Under the pieces are notes generated by a model. That model saw only the letters and a program-made list of their open reading frames with translations, was not told the origin of the DNA and searched no databases. DNA of 64,000 nucleotides from NCBI RefSeq assembly GCF_947495565.1, contig NZ_CANLZM010000003.1:186001-250000 (forward strand). The letters are read 5' to 3'. Every line of letters begins with the position of its first letter. The stretch's first letter is position 1. A program made the position numbers and the translations under genes. This stretch comes from an uncultured Pontibacter sp. (GTDB lineage Bacteria > Bacteroidota > Bacteroidia > Cytophagales > Hymenobacteraceae). This document shows, one piece after another, positions 49,718 through 58,155 of this stretch.

Positions 49718-51634
49718 ATGTTACAAATAAATAAGAAACTTAATTGGCTCTGCGTTTTAATCTGCTGCATTTTGCTGGCACCGCAGGCATTTGCTTCGGA
49801 CAGCACTTCTCTTTCAGAATTAAGCAAAGAGGCCAATGCAATTATACGATCCGAAGAAACAGTATTTACCGTTAACTCCATCAACAGCGGCACACTTCGT
49901 TTCAAAACCACCATCACCATCCTGAACGAGAACGGCGACCACCGCGCAACCCTTTATGTGCCTTACAGCAAACTCAGTAAGGTAAGCCACATCAGCGGCA
50001 CCTCTTACGACCGTTTTGGGAAACGCCTGAAAAAGCTTAAGAACAGCGATATTAAAGACGTGAGCGCCATCAGTAGCATATCAGTATACGAGGATAGCCG
50101 CGTAAAAATTGCCAACCTGGAGTATAGCGTGTACCCTTATACAGTTGAGTTTGAGTATGAGGTATCGCAGTCTAACATGATGTTTTACCCGCGCTGGATG
50201 CCGCAGGACGAAGAAAACCTTTCTGTGGAAAAAGCCAGCCTGCAGGTGCAGGTGCCTTTAAACGCAAAGCTGCGCTACCTGGAAAGCAACCTGCCCCAAA
50301 AGGTGGAGGTGATAAACAGCGGCACACACCAGATTTACAACTGGGAGGTAAGCAACCTGAAACCTGTTGAGTATGAGCCCTACGGCCCCGGCTTCAGCGA
50401 ATTAGTGCCTATGGTGCTGACGGCTCCCAGTGAGTTTGAAGTAGATGGCTACAAAGGAAGTATGGAAACCTGGAAAGACTTCGGGCTTTGGCAGCATAAG
50501 CTGAACCAGGGGCGCGGCGCATTGCCTGCTGAAACTGTAGCCAAGCTGACAACCTTAACGGCCAACGCTAATTCTACGGAAGAGAAAGTGCGCCTGGTTT
50601 ATGACTACATGCAGGGCAAAACCCGTTATGTGTCCATACAGTTGGGTATTGGTGGTTGGCAGCCTTTTGAGGCAAACTTTGTAGACAGCAAAGGCTATGG
50701 CGATTGCAAAGCGCTCTCCAACTATACGCAAGCCATGCTGCAGGCAGTGGGCGTGGATTCTTATTACGCTTTGATTAATGCGGGGGAAGGCAAAGCCGAT
50801 ATCAGAACTGAATTTCCGAGCAGCCAGTTTAACCACGTTATACTTTGCGTGCCGATGCCACAGGATACGATGTGGCTGGAGTGTACAAGCCAGACGGAGG
50901 CAGCCGGTTATAACGGCAGTTTTACCGGCGACCGCCACGCGCTGCTTATCACGCCGGATGGTGGCAAATTAGTAAAAACCACAGCCTACAACGCAACGGA
51001 TAACCAGCAGATCAGAAGTATAAAAGTACAGCTTGACGAAAAAGGCAGCGGCACCGCGAGCGTAAATACCCGCTATACCGGAATTCAGCAGGAAACCCGT
51101 GACCAGTTGATAGCTAATAGAAAACCAGAGGATCAGCGCAAGTGGCTTTACGAAAACACCACAGCTCCTCCCTTCGAGATCAGCAAGTTCAGCTTTGCGC
51201 AGAAAAAGGATCGCGTGCCAAGTATACATGAAAACCTGGAGCTGAGCCTGCGCCAGTGTGCCACGCTCAGCGGCAAGCGTATGTTCGTTAACCCAAACCT
51301 AATGAGTAAATGGACACACGTACCTAACCAGAAAGAGAAACGATTGACAGACGTGGTGCGCGTAATGGCCTATGTTGATGTAGATACGGTTGAGATTGAG
51401 ATGCCAGTGGGCTATTCTGTTGAGTATCTGCCACGCCAGGTGCAGCACAAATCGGTTTTCGGGGAGTATACAGCGTCAGTAAAAGTTGATGGGCAGCGCG
51501 TAACCTATATGCGCCGCATGCAAATGAACAAAGGCCGTTTTGCACCGGAGACATATGCGCAACTGGTAGAGTTCTACAACAATGTTATCAAAGCAGATGC
51601 CGAGCAGGTAGTATTCGTGAAGAACATCCAATAG
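49718..51634 (+). CDS. DUF3857 protein with intact transglutaminase-like site
   Basis: A 638-residue exported protein with a signal peptide (LNWLCVLICCILLAPQAFAS) and the same two-domain layout as its neighbour. The transglutaminase-like site is complete: Cys330 in GYGDCKALSNY, His373 in QFNHVILC and the acidic residue in WLECTS. Upstream is the DUF3857 domain (TVFTVNSINSGTLRFKTTITIL and VEFEYEV). It may cleave or cross-link cell-envelope peptides or proteins. The gene lies 95 bases after its degenerate paralogue on the same strand, so both are probably made together. Confidence 0.88.
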   Translation: MLQINKKLNWLCVLICCILLAPQAFASDSTSLSELSKEANAIIRSEETVFTVNSINSGTLRFKTTITILNENGDHRATLYVPYSKLSKVSHISGTSYDRFGKRLKKLKNSDIKDVSAISSISVYEDSRVKIANLEYSVYPYTVEFEYEVSQSNMMFYPRWMPQDEENLSVEKASLQVQVPLNAKLRYLESNLPQKVEVINSGTHQIYNWEVSNLKPVEYEPYGPGFSELVPMVLTAPSEFEVDGYKGSMETWKDFGLWQHKLNQGRGALPAETVAKLTTLTANANSTEEKVRLVYDYMQGKTRYVSIQLGIGGWQPFEANFVDSKGYGDCKALSNYTQAMLQAVGVDSYYALINAGEGKADIRTEFPSSQFNHVILCVPMPQDTMWLECTSQTEAAGYNGSFTGDRHALLITPDGGKLVKTTAYNATDNQQIRSIKVQLDEKGSGTASVNTRYTGIQQETRDQLIANRKPEDQRKWLYENTTAPPFEISKFSFAQKKDRVPSIHENLELSLRQCATLSGKRMFVNPNLMSKWTHVPNQKEKRLTDVVRVMAYVDVDTVEIEMPVGYSVEYLPRQVQHKSVFGEYTASVKVDGQRVTYMRRMQMNKGRFAPETYAQLVEFYNNVIKADAEQVVFVKNIQ

Positions 51635-51703
51635 AGCCGGAGCTGCTGGCAGTACAGTTTTGTGCCAGACCAGCCGATGAGCTAAACAGCAAAGAATAAA
51701 TTT

Positions 51704-51746
51704 AACTCCGCCAGCTTAGTATAATCCTGAGCTAGCGGAATTATTT
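51704..51746 (+). terminator. possible terminator of the DUF3857 pair
   Basis: An imperfect stem-loop with arms around CTCCGC and GCGGAA (51704-51716 with 51730-51742), with two mismatches, followed by an AT-rich tail. Confidence 0.4.
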
Positions 51747-51844
51747 AAACTATAGGAAAAATACTTTACTAAAAGCTGCGTCTTTTCAGGAGTCGCTCCG
51801 TCATCAGGGTGTAACAAGTATAAAACACCTAAAAAGATAGAGCC

Positions 51845-52261
51845 ATGAAAAGATTTCACGTAAACGTAAGAGTTAAAAACCTGCAGGAGTCTACCGCTTT
51901 CTACACTGCCTTGTTTGGCTCTGAGCCAACCGTACTGAAGCCGGATTATGCCAAGTGGATGTTGGAGGACCCGCGTGTTAACTTCGCAATCTCGTTTCAT
52001 CCGGAAAACGCAGGCATTGAGCATTTAGGCATACAGGCTGAGAGCGAAGAGGAGCTGGGGCAGGTATACGGACGACTTAAAGAGGCAAAAGGTGCCATCC
52101 GGGAAGAGGGAAAATGCACCTGCTGCTACGCTAAGTCTGAGAAGTCGTGGATTACAGACCCGCAGGGCGTGGATTGGGAAGCCTTTTATACTTTTGGGGA
52201 GTCTACTGTGTATGGTGAGCCAGCCACCAAATGCTGCCCCGAAGCCGCCGATGCCATTTAG
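51845..52261 (+). CDS. ArsI/CadI-like VOC metalloenzyme
   Basis: A 138-residue vicinal-oxygen-chelate protein. The metal ligands are His5, His60 and Glu112 (WEAFY). A CTCC motif gives vicinal Cys93-Cys94, the residues that bind the organoarsenical in ArsI, with Cys91 beside them; Cys130-131 lie at the C-terminus. The family breaks the C-As bond of methylarsonous acid (ArsI) or is induced by cadmium (CadI). Next to a GNAT gene and a Cys-rich sigma factor, an arsenic role is likely. The ATG at 51845 is clear. Confidence 0.88.
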   Translation: MKRFHVNVRVKNLQESTAFYTALFGSEPTVLKPDYAKWMLEDPRVNFAISFHPENAGIEHLGIQAESEEELGQVYGRLKEAKGAIREEGKCTCCYAKSEKSWITDPQGVDWEAFYTFGESTVYGEPATKCCPEAADAI

Positions 52262-52281
52262 TACAGAATAGAACAAAGGAA

Positions 52282-52321
52282 AAATCAGTAGCAGGCATAC
52301 TTTCATACTTGCTACTGATTT
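52282..52321 (+). other. stem-loop between the ArsI-like and GNAT genes
   Basis: A perfect 12-bp stem (52282-52293 with 52310-52321) and a 16-base loop containing CATACTTTCATACT. It ends 18 bases before the GNAT ATG and is followed by few T. It could end part of the transcripts or protect the mRNA end. Confidence 0.6.
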
Positions 52322-52339
52322 ACATTTACTCCCCAAAAA

Positions 52340-52855
52340 ATGGAGACTGCAACACGAAACCTTGTGCAGCTTACCGAAATGCTGCCGGAGCAATATCCGC
52401 AGGTAAAGGAAATTTACGAGCTGGGCATAGCCACCAACAACGCCACCCTGGAAACCAAAGCTCCTGAGTGGCAGGAGTGGGACAGCAAATACATGAAATG
52501 CTGCAGGTTGGTGGCGCTGGCAAATAACGGGCAAGTGGCCGGCTGGGCAGCACTTACTGCTGTGTCGGGTAGGTGCGTGTACAGCGGCGTGGCCGAAGAC
52601 AGTGTTTACATTCATCCTGGCTACAAAGGGCAAGGCATTGGCAGGCTGTTGCTGCAAGTGCTGATAAAAGCGTCGGAGAGAGCGGGCATCTGGACTTTGC
52701 AGGCAGGCATCCTAAAAGAAAACGTAGCAAGTATAAAGCTGCACGAACAATGCGGTTTTAGGATGATAGGCCTGCGGGAGCGGCTGGGGCAATTGCAGGG
52801 CCAGTGGCGCGACATCTGCCTTATGGAAAGACGAAGTAAAATAGTAGGCATTTAA
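52340..52855 (+). CDS. GNAT acetyltransferase (ArsN-like)
   Basis: A 171-residue GNAT-fold acetyltransferase of the phosphinothricin-type group. The acetyl-CoA site is HPGYKGQGIGRLLLQ, and ALANNGQVAGWAALTAVSG, LQAGILKENVASIKLHEQCGF and QGQWRDICLMERRS are typical segments. ArsN proteins of this group acetylate arsenic-containing glufosinate-like compounds, and sit in ars clusters. The link with the ArsI-like gene (79 bases away) and the sigma factor gene (3 bases after the stop) supports a common stress function, by inference. Confidence 0.87.
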   Translation: METATRNLVQLTEMLPEQYPQVKEIYELGIATNNATLETKAPEWQEWDSKYMKCCRLVALANNGQVAGWAALTAVSGRCVYSGVAEDSVYIHPGYKGQGIGRLLLQVLIKASERAGIWTLQAGILKENVASIKLHEQCGFRMIGLRERLGQLQGQWRDICLMERRSKIVGI

Positions 52856-52858
52856 AGT

Positions 52859-53482
52859 ATGGATAACTGCTGCATCAACCCTGCTTCCAACCTGCCGAAA
52901 GACAGCTGCGCTGCCGTAGCACCTGTTTTTATGGCGTACGAGGCCCAGCTAAGAGGTTTTGTACGGAAGCGTGTGCAGGATAAGGAAGCGGCTGACGACA
53001 TACTGCAGCAGCTTTACCTGAAGCTGCATAAAAACTGTGAGCAGCTACAGGGGGTGCATAACCTTAAAGCCTGGCTGTACCAGATTACACGCAACACGGT
53101 GCATGATTTTTTCAGGGAGAATAAAACCCGGGAGCCGCTGAGGTTTGAAGAGGAACTGCCGGACCCCGAAGAAATGGCTGAACAAAACCGGCAGGCAGTG
53201 GAGGCGCTGGTGGAGCCGCTCATAAATCTGCTGCCCATCGAATATGCCGAGGCGCTGCGCCTAAGCGAACTGGAAGGCGTAAGCCAAAAGGAAATTGCGG
53301 AACGGCTGGGCATATCTCACTCCGGAGCTAAATCCAGGGTGCAGCGGGGGCGCGAAAAGCTGAAGCAACTTTTTCAGGAATGCTGCCACCTGGAGCTTAG
53401 CCGCGATGGCCAAGTGCTGGGCGCGGAGGTGAAAGCAAACTGCGCAGCACTGCACGAACCCCAAAGCTGCTGTGAGAAATAG
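52859..53482 (+). CDS. SigZ-like ECF sigma factor with Cys pairs at both ends
   Basis: A 207-residue RNA polymerase sigma factor of the SigZ/ECF type: region 2 (KEAADDILQQLYLKLHKN, NLKAWLYQITRNTVHDFFRE) and region 4 (LPIEYAEALRLSELEGVSQKEIAERLGISHSGAKSRVQRGREKLK). Cys pairs lie outside the core: Cys4-5 and Cys17 at the N-terminus, Cys175-176, Cys195 and Cys204-205 at the C-terminus. These could sense arsenite or metal, or bind an anti-sigma factor. No anti-sigma gene follows. The ATG at 52859 lies 3 bases after the GNAT stop, so it is in the same operon. Confidence 0.87.
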   Translation: MDNCCINPASNLPKDSCAAVAPVFMAYEAQLRGFVRKRVQDKEAADDILQQLYLKLHKNCEQLQGVHNLKAWLYQITRNTVHDFFRENKTREPLRFEEELPDPEEMAEQNRQAVEALVEPLINLLPIEYAEALRLSELEGVSQKEIAERLGISHSGAKSRVQRGREKLKQLFQECCHLELSRDGQVLGAEVKANCAALHEPQSCCEK

Positions 53483-53582
53483 AAAGTGCAAAGTATAAGT
53501 AATTGCAAAGTATAAATTCCTGAACCTGACCAGGCAGCAAGCGCCTCTTTATGGCTTTTTAAACAATCCAGAAGCTGTAAAA

Positions 53583-55673
53583 TCAGAATTTATACCTTAC
53601 CTGCACCTTCACATCTGATCTTCTTGGCCCTTCAATCAACTCCAATCCACTGCCAATAGCATCTTGGTTGCGGTAATGGGTGAGGCCGTATTTTACCCAA
53701 ACATCCAAATCGCGGAAGGGGCGCAGTTGCAGCAACGTATAAAACCGGGTGCCTTTCCCGCTGAAGGCAGGTATAGAGAAAGCATACAGTACATCGCGCT
53801 CATAGGCATACTGGCGGGTGTCGTAACTGTCGGTGTCGAAGAGGGCGTAGCGGGTGCTCAGCCGGATCTTATCAAATGTAAAGTTAACATCCTGCGAGAT
53901 AAAATACCCCGTCTGCTGCGGCGACTCCTGCTCATAGCTACTAAACTGCACCCGCGACTTTAGATTGATGGTTTTGGATGGGGATGTCTCAAAGTATAAA
54001 AGATAGTTCCGGCGCTCTGCCTGTGCCACATAATCTATGGCGGATGTGTTGCCGCTCCTGTTTCTGCCTTTACTCTCGTAACGCATTTGGGCATAGAGGC
54101 TGCTCTGGCGGTTGGGCCTGTAGTATAACCGCAGCAGGTATTCATCGCCCCGCGAGGGAGCATCAACCAAATAGCGCAGCCACGGAAACCTGAACCTGTC
54201 GTAGTAAGCGGTTATTTCCCATTTAGGCAGTGGCCTTATTTTGATGCCTGTATAAAACCCCTGCTCGTTTATAGTGCGGGTGCCTTCCCCGAAAGCGCTG
54301 CCGTAAAAAGTATGGAAATTGCGGGCGTAGTAGCGGTAAAGCATCGAAAGCTCCACTTTGTTAGACAGATTGGTGATAAAGCCATTGATGCTGCCGATGC
54401 CGCCACTTTTGCTCATAGCCGTTTCGCCGAAGAAGTAAACATTCTGCCAAGTATAACTATAGTTTGCCCCTACATTATAATTGTGCGTGCCGCTAAACTC
54501 AAAGCGTTGGTAAGGTGCCCCGGCTTTTTGGATGGATGAGCTGTAATGCGTGCCTAGTGCGGTAATACCGGCAGAAAAAGTTTTATCTGAAGATTGGTAT
54601 TGCGCGCTGCTGCCGTAAACCTGCTCCCGCACGGCATCTTTGTTGGCAAGTTCGGTGGGCGTGCGATGGAAGCCGGTGGTTTGTATGCCGGAGAAAAACT
54701 GCTGCTCTGTCAGCAAGGTGTCGAGTTGCGCTTGCAGGTTGGCGTCTACCAGTTTGTTAGAGTAAAAAGCGGTCACATCCACTTTGCCCAAATCATAGGT
54801 AACCGCGCCGCCTCTCATGAAAGCATACTCCAGCACAGAACTGTAAGGCCTTATGCCTAAGTTTGGCCTGCTTACAGTGGTAATGGTTTCGCTGCCCTTG
54901 CCCACGCTGTAGCCCGAAGACAACAGCAGCCCCTGCCCAAATTGTAATTGGTAATCGCCGAGAGCAATCGTTTTGAACCGGCCTTTGTTGTAGAGCTGCA
55001 GGTGAGCGGTATAATAGTCGAAGCCGTAGCGGCGGGTGCTGGGGCTCCAGGCAAGCTGCTCACCGGCATCTTTCTCGGCAGTAACCCCGAAGCTATAATC
55101 TCTGGCGTGGCTGATGCGGTAGCGGAGGAAGAGTTTATTCGGAGAGCCAAGGTAGCGGGTGGTGGAGCGGCTGCTGGTATCCACAGAAGTATAACCCTGG
55201 CGCTCCTGTAGCGTGCGCTCATACCGAAGTATAAGTGCGTTGTTGTCTTCCCCGATCATACGTTGCCAAAGCGGCCGAGCGTCTGACTGCAGTCCTGCAT
55301 CCTGCACGCGCACAAAAGGCAGCAGCCGGTAAATAGTTGCCTGGTCTAGCTCCGGCACAGCCTGTAGTTCATATATGCTCAGCAGCTCCCCGTTTTCCTG
55401 TAGATAATTAAAAAAAGAGGTGATCTGCAGGCGCGAAAGCAGGTAAAGCGAGGCAAGTTCTTCAGGTGTGGTGCGGTTGAGGTCTATGGGGCGTTGGTAG
55501 TACTGAAACAGGGTTTCGTAAAAGTCTTCGTAGCTGATGCTCTCGTCATCCTGCTCCGAAAACAGCTCCTGCACCAGCAGGTCGAGGTCTATGTTCTGGC
55601 GCGGATAGTCCTGTGCCTGTAGCGGCAACAGCCACAGCAAAACCAAGCAGCACAAGAGCAAGCTCCTTTTCAT
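53583..55673 (-). CDS. outer-membrane barrel with N-terminal helix-hairpin-helix
   Basis: A 696-residue protein, started at the ATG at 55673 (the TTG at 55679 is not needed). The signal peptide is KRSLLLCCLVLLWLLPLQAQ. Residues about 45-125 look like helix-hairpin-helix modules (RPIDLNRTTPEELASLYLLSRLQI, ELLSIYELQAVPELDQATIYRLLPF). The remainder is a long aromatic barrel ending in VKVQVRYKF. HhH plus barrel proteins of this type are known in Bacteroidota without a function; DNA uptake has been suggested by analogy with ComEA. A PorV-like gene lies on the other side of the antiporter gene. Confidence 0.84.
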   Translation of the reverse strand: MKRSLLLCCLVLLWLLPLQAQDYPRQNIDLDLLVQELFSEQDDESISYEDFYETLFQYYQRPIDLNRTTPEELASLYLLSRLQITSFFNYLQENGELLSIYELQAVPELDQATIYRLLPFVRVQDAGLQSDARPLWQRMIGEDNNALILRYERTLQERQGYTSVDTSSRSTTRYLGSPNKLFLRYRISHARDYSFGVTAEKDAGEQLAWSPSTRRYGFDYYTAHLQLYNKGRFKTIALGDYQLQFGQGLLLSSGYSVGKGSETITTVSRPNLGIRPYSSVLEYAFMRGGAVTYDLGKVDVTAFYSNKLVDANLQAQLDTLLTEQQFFSGIQTTGFHRTPTELANKDAVREQVYGSSAQYQSSDKTFSAGITALGTHYSSSIQKAGAPYQRFEFSGTHNYNVGANYSYTWQNVYFFGETAMSKSGGIGSINGFITNLSNKVELSMLYRYYARNFHTFYGSAFGEGTRTINEQGFYTGIKIRPLPKWEITAYYDRFRFPWLRYLVDAPSRGDEYLLRLYYRPNRQSSLYAQMRYESKGRNRSGNTSAIDYVAQAERRNYLLYFETSPSKTINLKSRVQFSSYEQESPQQTGYFISQDVNFTFDKIRLSTRYALFDTDSYDTRQYAYERDVLYAFSIPAFSGKGTRFYTLLQLRPFRDLDVWVKYGLTHYRNQDAIGSGLELIEGPRRSDVKVQVRYKF

Positions 55674-55754
55674 AGACAACTAAAAGTATAAATAATAGTA
55701 TCAGAATATTCTCATACTTATTCTGTCCTATAAAGTTGAACCCGCACTTGCCCT

Positions 55755-57002
55755 ATGGAAATCTTTCATATTTTTTCAGTCATACTTGTTATCTCTGCCA
55801 TCTTCGCCTACATCAACCAGCAATACATAAAACTGCCCGGAGCCATCGCGCTACTGCTGGCGGGGCTGCTGCTGTCGCTGGCGGTGCAGGCGGTGGGGGC
55901 GTTATCGCCTCAGTTTGAGACACTGGTGGAAGAGCAGCTCATTGCCCTTAACTTTTCGGAAATCCTGCTGGAGTTTATGCTGAGCTTCCTGTTGTTTGCC
56001 GGTGCCCTGCACACTGACCTGGAGAAGCTGCGCGAAAGCAAATGGCCCATTCTGGTATTTGCCACTGTGGGTGTGTCCATCTCCACTGCCGTAACAGGCA
56101 CCTTGTTTTACTACCTGATGATGTTGCTGGGGCAGCCGATAGATTACATATATTGTCTGCTGTTCGGGGCGCTCATCTCGCCCACCGACCCAATTGCCGT
56201 GCTAGGTATCCTGAAAAAAGCCGAAATCCCGAAATCGTTGGAGGTAAGTATAACCGGCGAGTCGCTTTTTAACGATGGGGTAGGCGTAGTGGTGTTTATC
56301 TCTCTTTTTCAGATTGCGCAAATGGGCATCGGAAATATAGAAGGCTCGTTTATAGCGGAGTTGTTTATCATGGAAGTAGGTGGCGGCATCGGGCTTGGCC
56401 TGCTGATCGGCTACATTGCCTTTCACTTCATGCGCCGCATAGACCATTACCAAACCGAGGTAATTATTTCGCTGGCCGTGGTGATGGGTGGTTACAGTAT
56501 CGCGCAGATCTTTCACTTTTCAGGGCCATTGGCCATGGTAGCTGCAGGCCTGCTTATCGGCAACCAAGGCACCAAGCTGGCTATGAGCGAGCAGACAGCC
56601 GATTACCTGACAAAGTTTTGGGAGATGGTGGATGAGGTGATGAATGCGGTTCTCTTCGTGCTTATTGGGTTGGAACTGATGGTGGTGGAGTTTAGGTGGG
56701 AGTACGCGGTGATTGGTGTCGTAACCACCGGACTTGTACTGGCGGTGCGCTATATGGCGCTGGCTGTGCCGAGTTATACGCTGGGCCTGCATCGTACATT
56801 TGCCCCTGGTGCTCTGTCCATTATGACCTGGGGAGGTCTTCGCGGCGGTATTTCTATTGCGCTGGCGCTCTCGCTAACACCAGATATGTTTCGGGACGAA
56901 ATTGTGGCTATCACCTACACCGTGGTTTTATTATCGCTGGTAGTGCAGGGCCTTACCATAGAACCTTTCATTAAGCGGGTTTCGCACAGGATACAGGTAT
57001 AG
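55755..57002 (+). CDS. Na+/H+ antiporter, CPA1 family
   Basis: A 415-residue membrane protein with about 12 transmembrane helices. The ion-binding motifs are ISPTDPIAVLG (Asp pair region) and GESLFNDGVGVVVFI, and a C-terminal WGGLRGGISIALALSL, all marks of the NhaP/CPA1 family, which exports Na+ or K+ in exchange for protons. It lacks a long C-terminal cytoplasmic domain. The ATG at 55755 begins the first helix. It is in the opposite orientation to both neighbours and ends 12 bases from the PorV-like gene. Confidence 0.92.
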   Translation: MEIFHIFSVILVISAIFAYINQQYIKLPGAIALLLAGLLLSLAVQAVGALSPQFETLVEEQLIALNFSEILLEFMLSFLLFAGALHTDLEKLRESKWPILVFATVGVSISTAVTGTLFYYLMMLLGQPIDYIYCLLFGALISPTDPIAVLGILKKAEIPKSLEVSITGESLFNDGVGVVVFISLFQIAQMGIGNIEGSFIAELFIMEVGGGIGLGLLIGYIAFHFMRRIDHYQTEVIISLAVVMGGYSIAQIFHFSGPLAMVAAGLLIGNQGTKLAMSEQTADYLTKFWEMVDEVMNAVLFVLIGLELMVVEFRWEYAVIGVVTTGLVLAVRYMALAVPSYTLGLHRTFAPGALSIMTWGGLRGGISIALALSLTPDMFRDEIVAITYTVVLLSLVVQGLTIEPFIKRVSHRIQV

Positions 57003-57014
57003 CGGGAAGAACTG

Positions 57015-57845
57015 CTATTCATCGGCGTTTAAAGTATAAGCTACAGAAAGGTGGTGGCTGTTGCCAATGGCTGAGTAGGAGCCGAAGGCATAATCTACCT
57101 GCAGCTGCCTTGCCTTAAAGCCGGCACCAAAGCTAAGGCTGTTGGCAAGGGTGCTGAAGCCGCTGCGAAGTATAAGTTTCTCCTGTAGCAGCGCATAGGC
57201 AGCGACTGCCTTAAAATCTGCGTTATGGTCCAGGTTCTTTTCTGTTTCGGCGGCAAGCAGTAGCCGGGAGGTTGGGCGATAGGAGAGCCCTGCTTTCATG
57301 GTAGTGGGCAGGCGTTCGTCTTCAAAAGAAGCTAACCGGGCTTGGTTAACGTTATAGGCAAAAGCTCCAAAGTATAAATCTGGCACCACTTCGCCCTGCA
57401 CTCCCCCTGAAAGTGCCACTACTTTCTGGCTGCCATACTCCTGCACCCTCATTTGCCACACATCCGCCTTGGCTCCCAAGCTAAACTGCCCTAGTTTATG
57501 CGCTACTCCAATGCCTACGTGCTGCTGGCTGAAAAGCGCATCCCCAAACCGGCTCACGCTAAAGCCATAAGTGCCGTACTGCTGCGTAGGGTAAACAGCC
57601 TGCAGTGCAACCGTTGTAAAGCCACTCTCCCCAAACCTGTTCTCTGCATAAACACCAACTGCCGGAGCTTTTAAACCAGCTATCCCGGCAGTGTTGTTGC
57701 TCATCGCCCATACATCCGAGGTGGTGACCGAAGCGTTGCCCATGCCTGCCGCGCGAGCCCCAAAATTGCACAGCTGCTGCGCCTTAGTCTCTTGCTGCCA
57801 TAGAAGCATTAGTAAGAAAAGTACAAGTATAAAACTGTGTTTCAT
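57015..57845 (-). CDS. PorV/PorQ-type beta-barrel protein
   Basis: A 276-residue exported protein. After the signal peptide (LVLFLLMLLWQQETKAQ) it opens with the motif FGARAAGMGNASVTTSDVWAMSNNTAGIAGL, which marks the PorV/PorQ (UPF0164-like) outer-membrane family of Bacteroidota. The rest is a run of amphipathic strands ending in HHLSVAYTL. PorV and PorQ take part in type IX secretion, but most paralogues have no assigned role. It probably belongs functionally with the HhH barrel gene on the same strand beyond the antiporter. Confidence 0.82.
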   Translation of the reverse strand: MKHSFILVLFLLMLLWQQETKAQQLCNFGARAAGMGNASVTTSDVWAMSNNTAGIAGLKAPAVGVYAENRFGESGFTTVALQAVYPTQQYGTYGFSVSRFGDALFSQQHVGIGVAHKLGQFSLGAKADVWQMRVQEYGSQKVVALSGGVQGEVVPDLYFGAFAYNVNQARLASFEDERLPTTMKAGLSYRPTSRLLLAAETEKNLDHNADFKAVAAYALLQEKLILRSGFSTLANSLSFGAGFKARQLQVDYAFGSYSAIGNSHHLSVAYTLNADE

Positions 57846-58155
57846 GTAACAAGTTTTGAAAGATAACTACTCTGTAATAGCACAATAAATACTTTATCAT
57901 AGATTAAAATATTTGATTATAGTGCTTTAAAAGTGGTTTTTCTCTTTACGGAAGTATATGGCAAATGATGTGATTTGTATAGAAATATATGTATTATTTT
58001 GACCATAACACCGGCTAAAGATTTTGGTATGTTAACACTATTTTTAAGACAGTTAGTATGTATTTATTTAAAAATTGTATTATTTAAATGGAGTAGAAGA
58101 GGGGGATGCACGTAAATAAGCAGTAATACTATGTTTAACAGCTAAAAACGTGCTT
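57846..58155. other. AT-rich spacer with the presumed susC promoter
   Basis: A 310-bp divergent spacer, very AT-rich. A TTTG (57974-57977) and a near-consensus TTATTTTG (57994-58001) are present, but their spacing is 16 bases and not 19, so the promoter is uncertain. No regulator binding site or small gene is seen. Confidence 0.4.
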
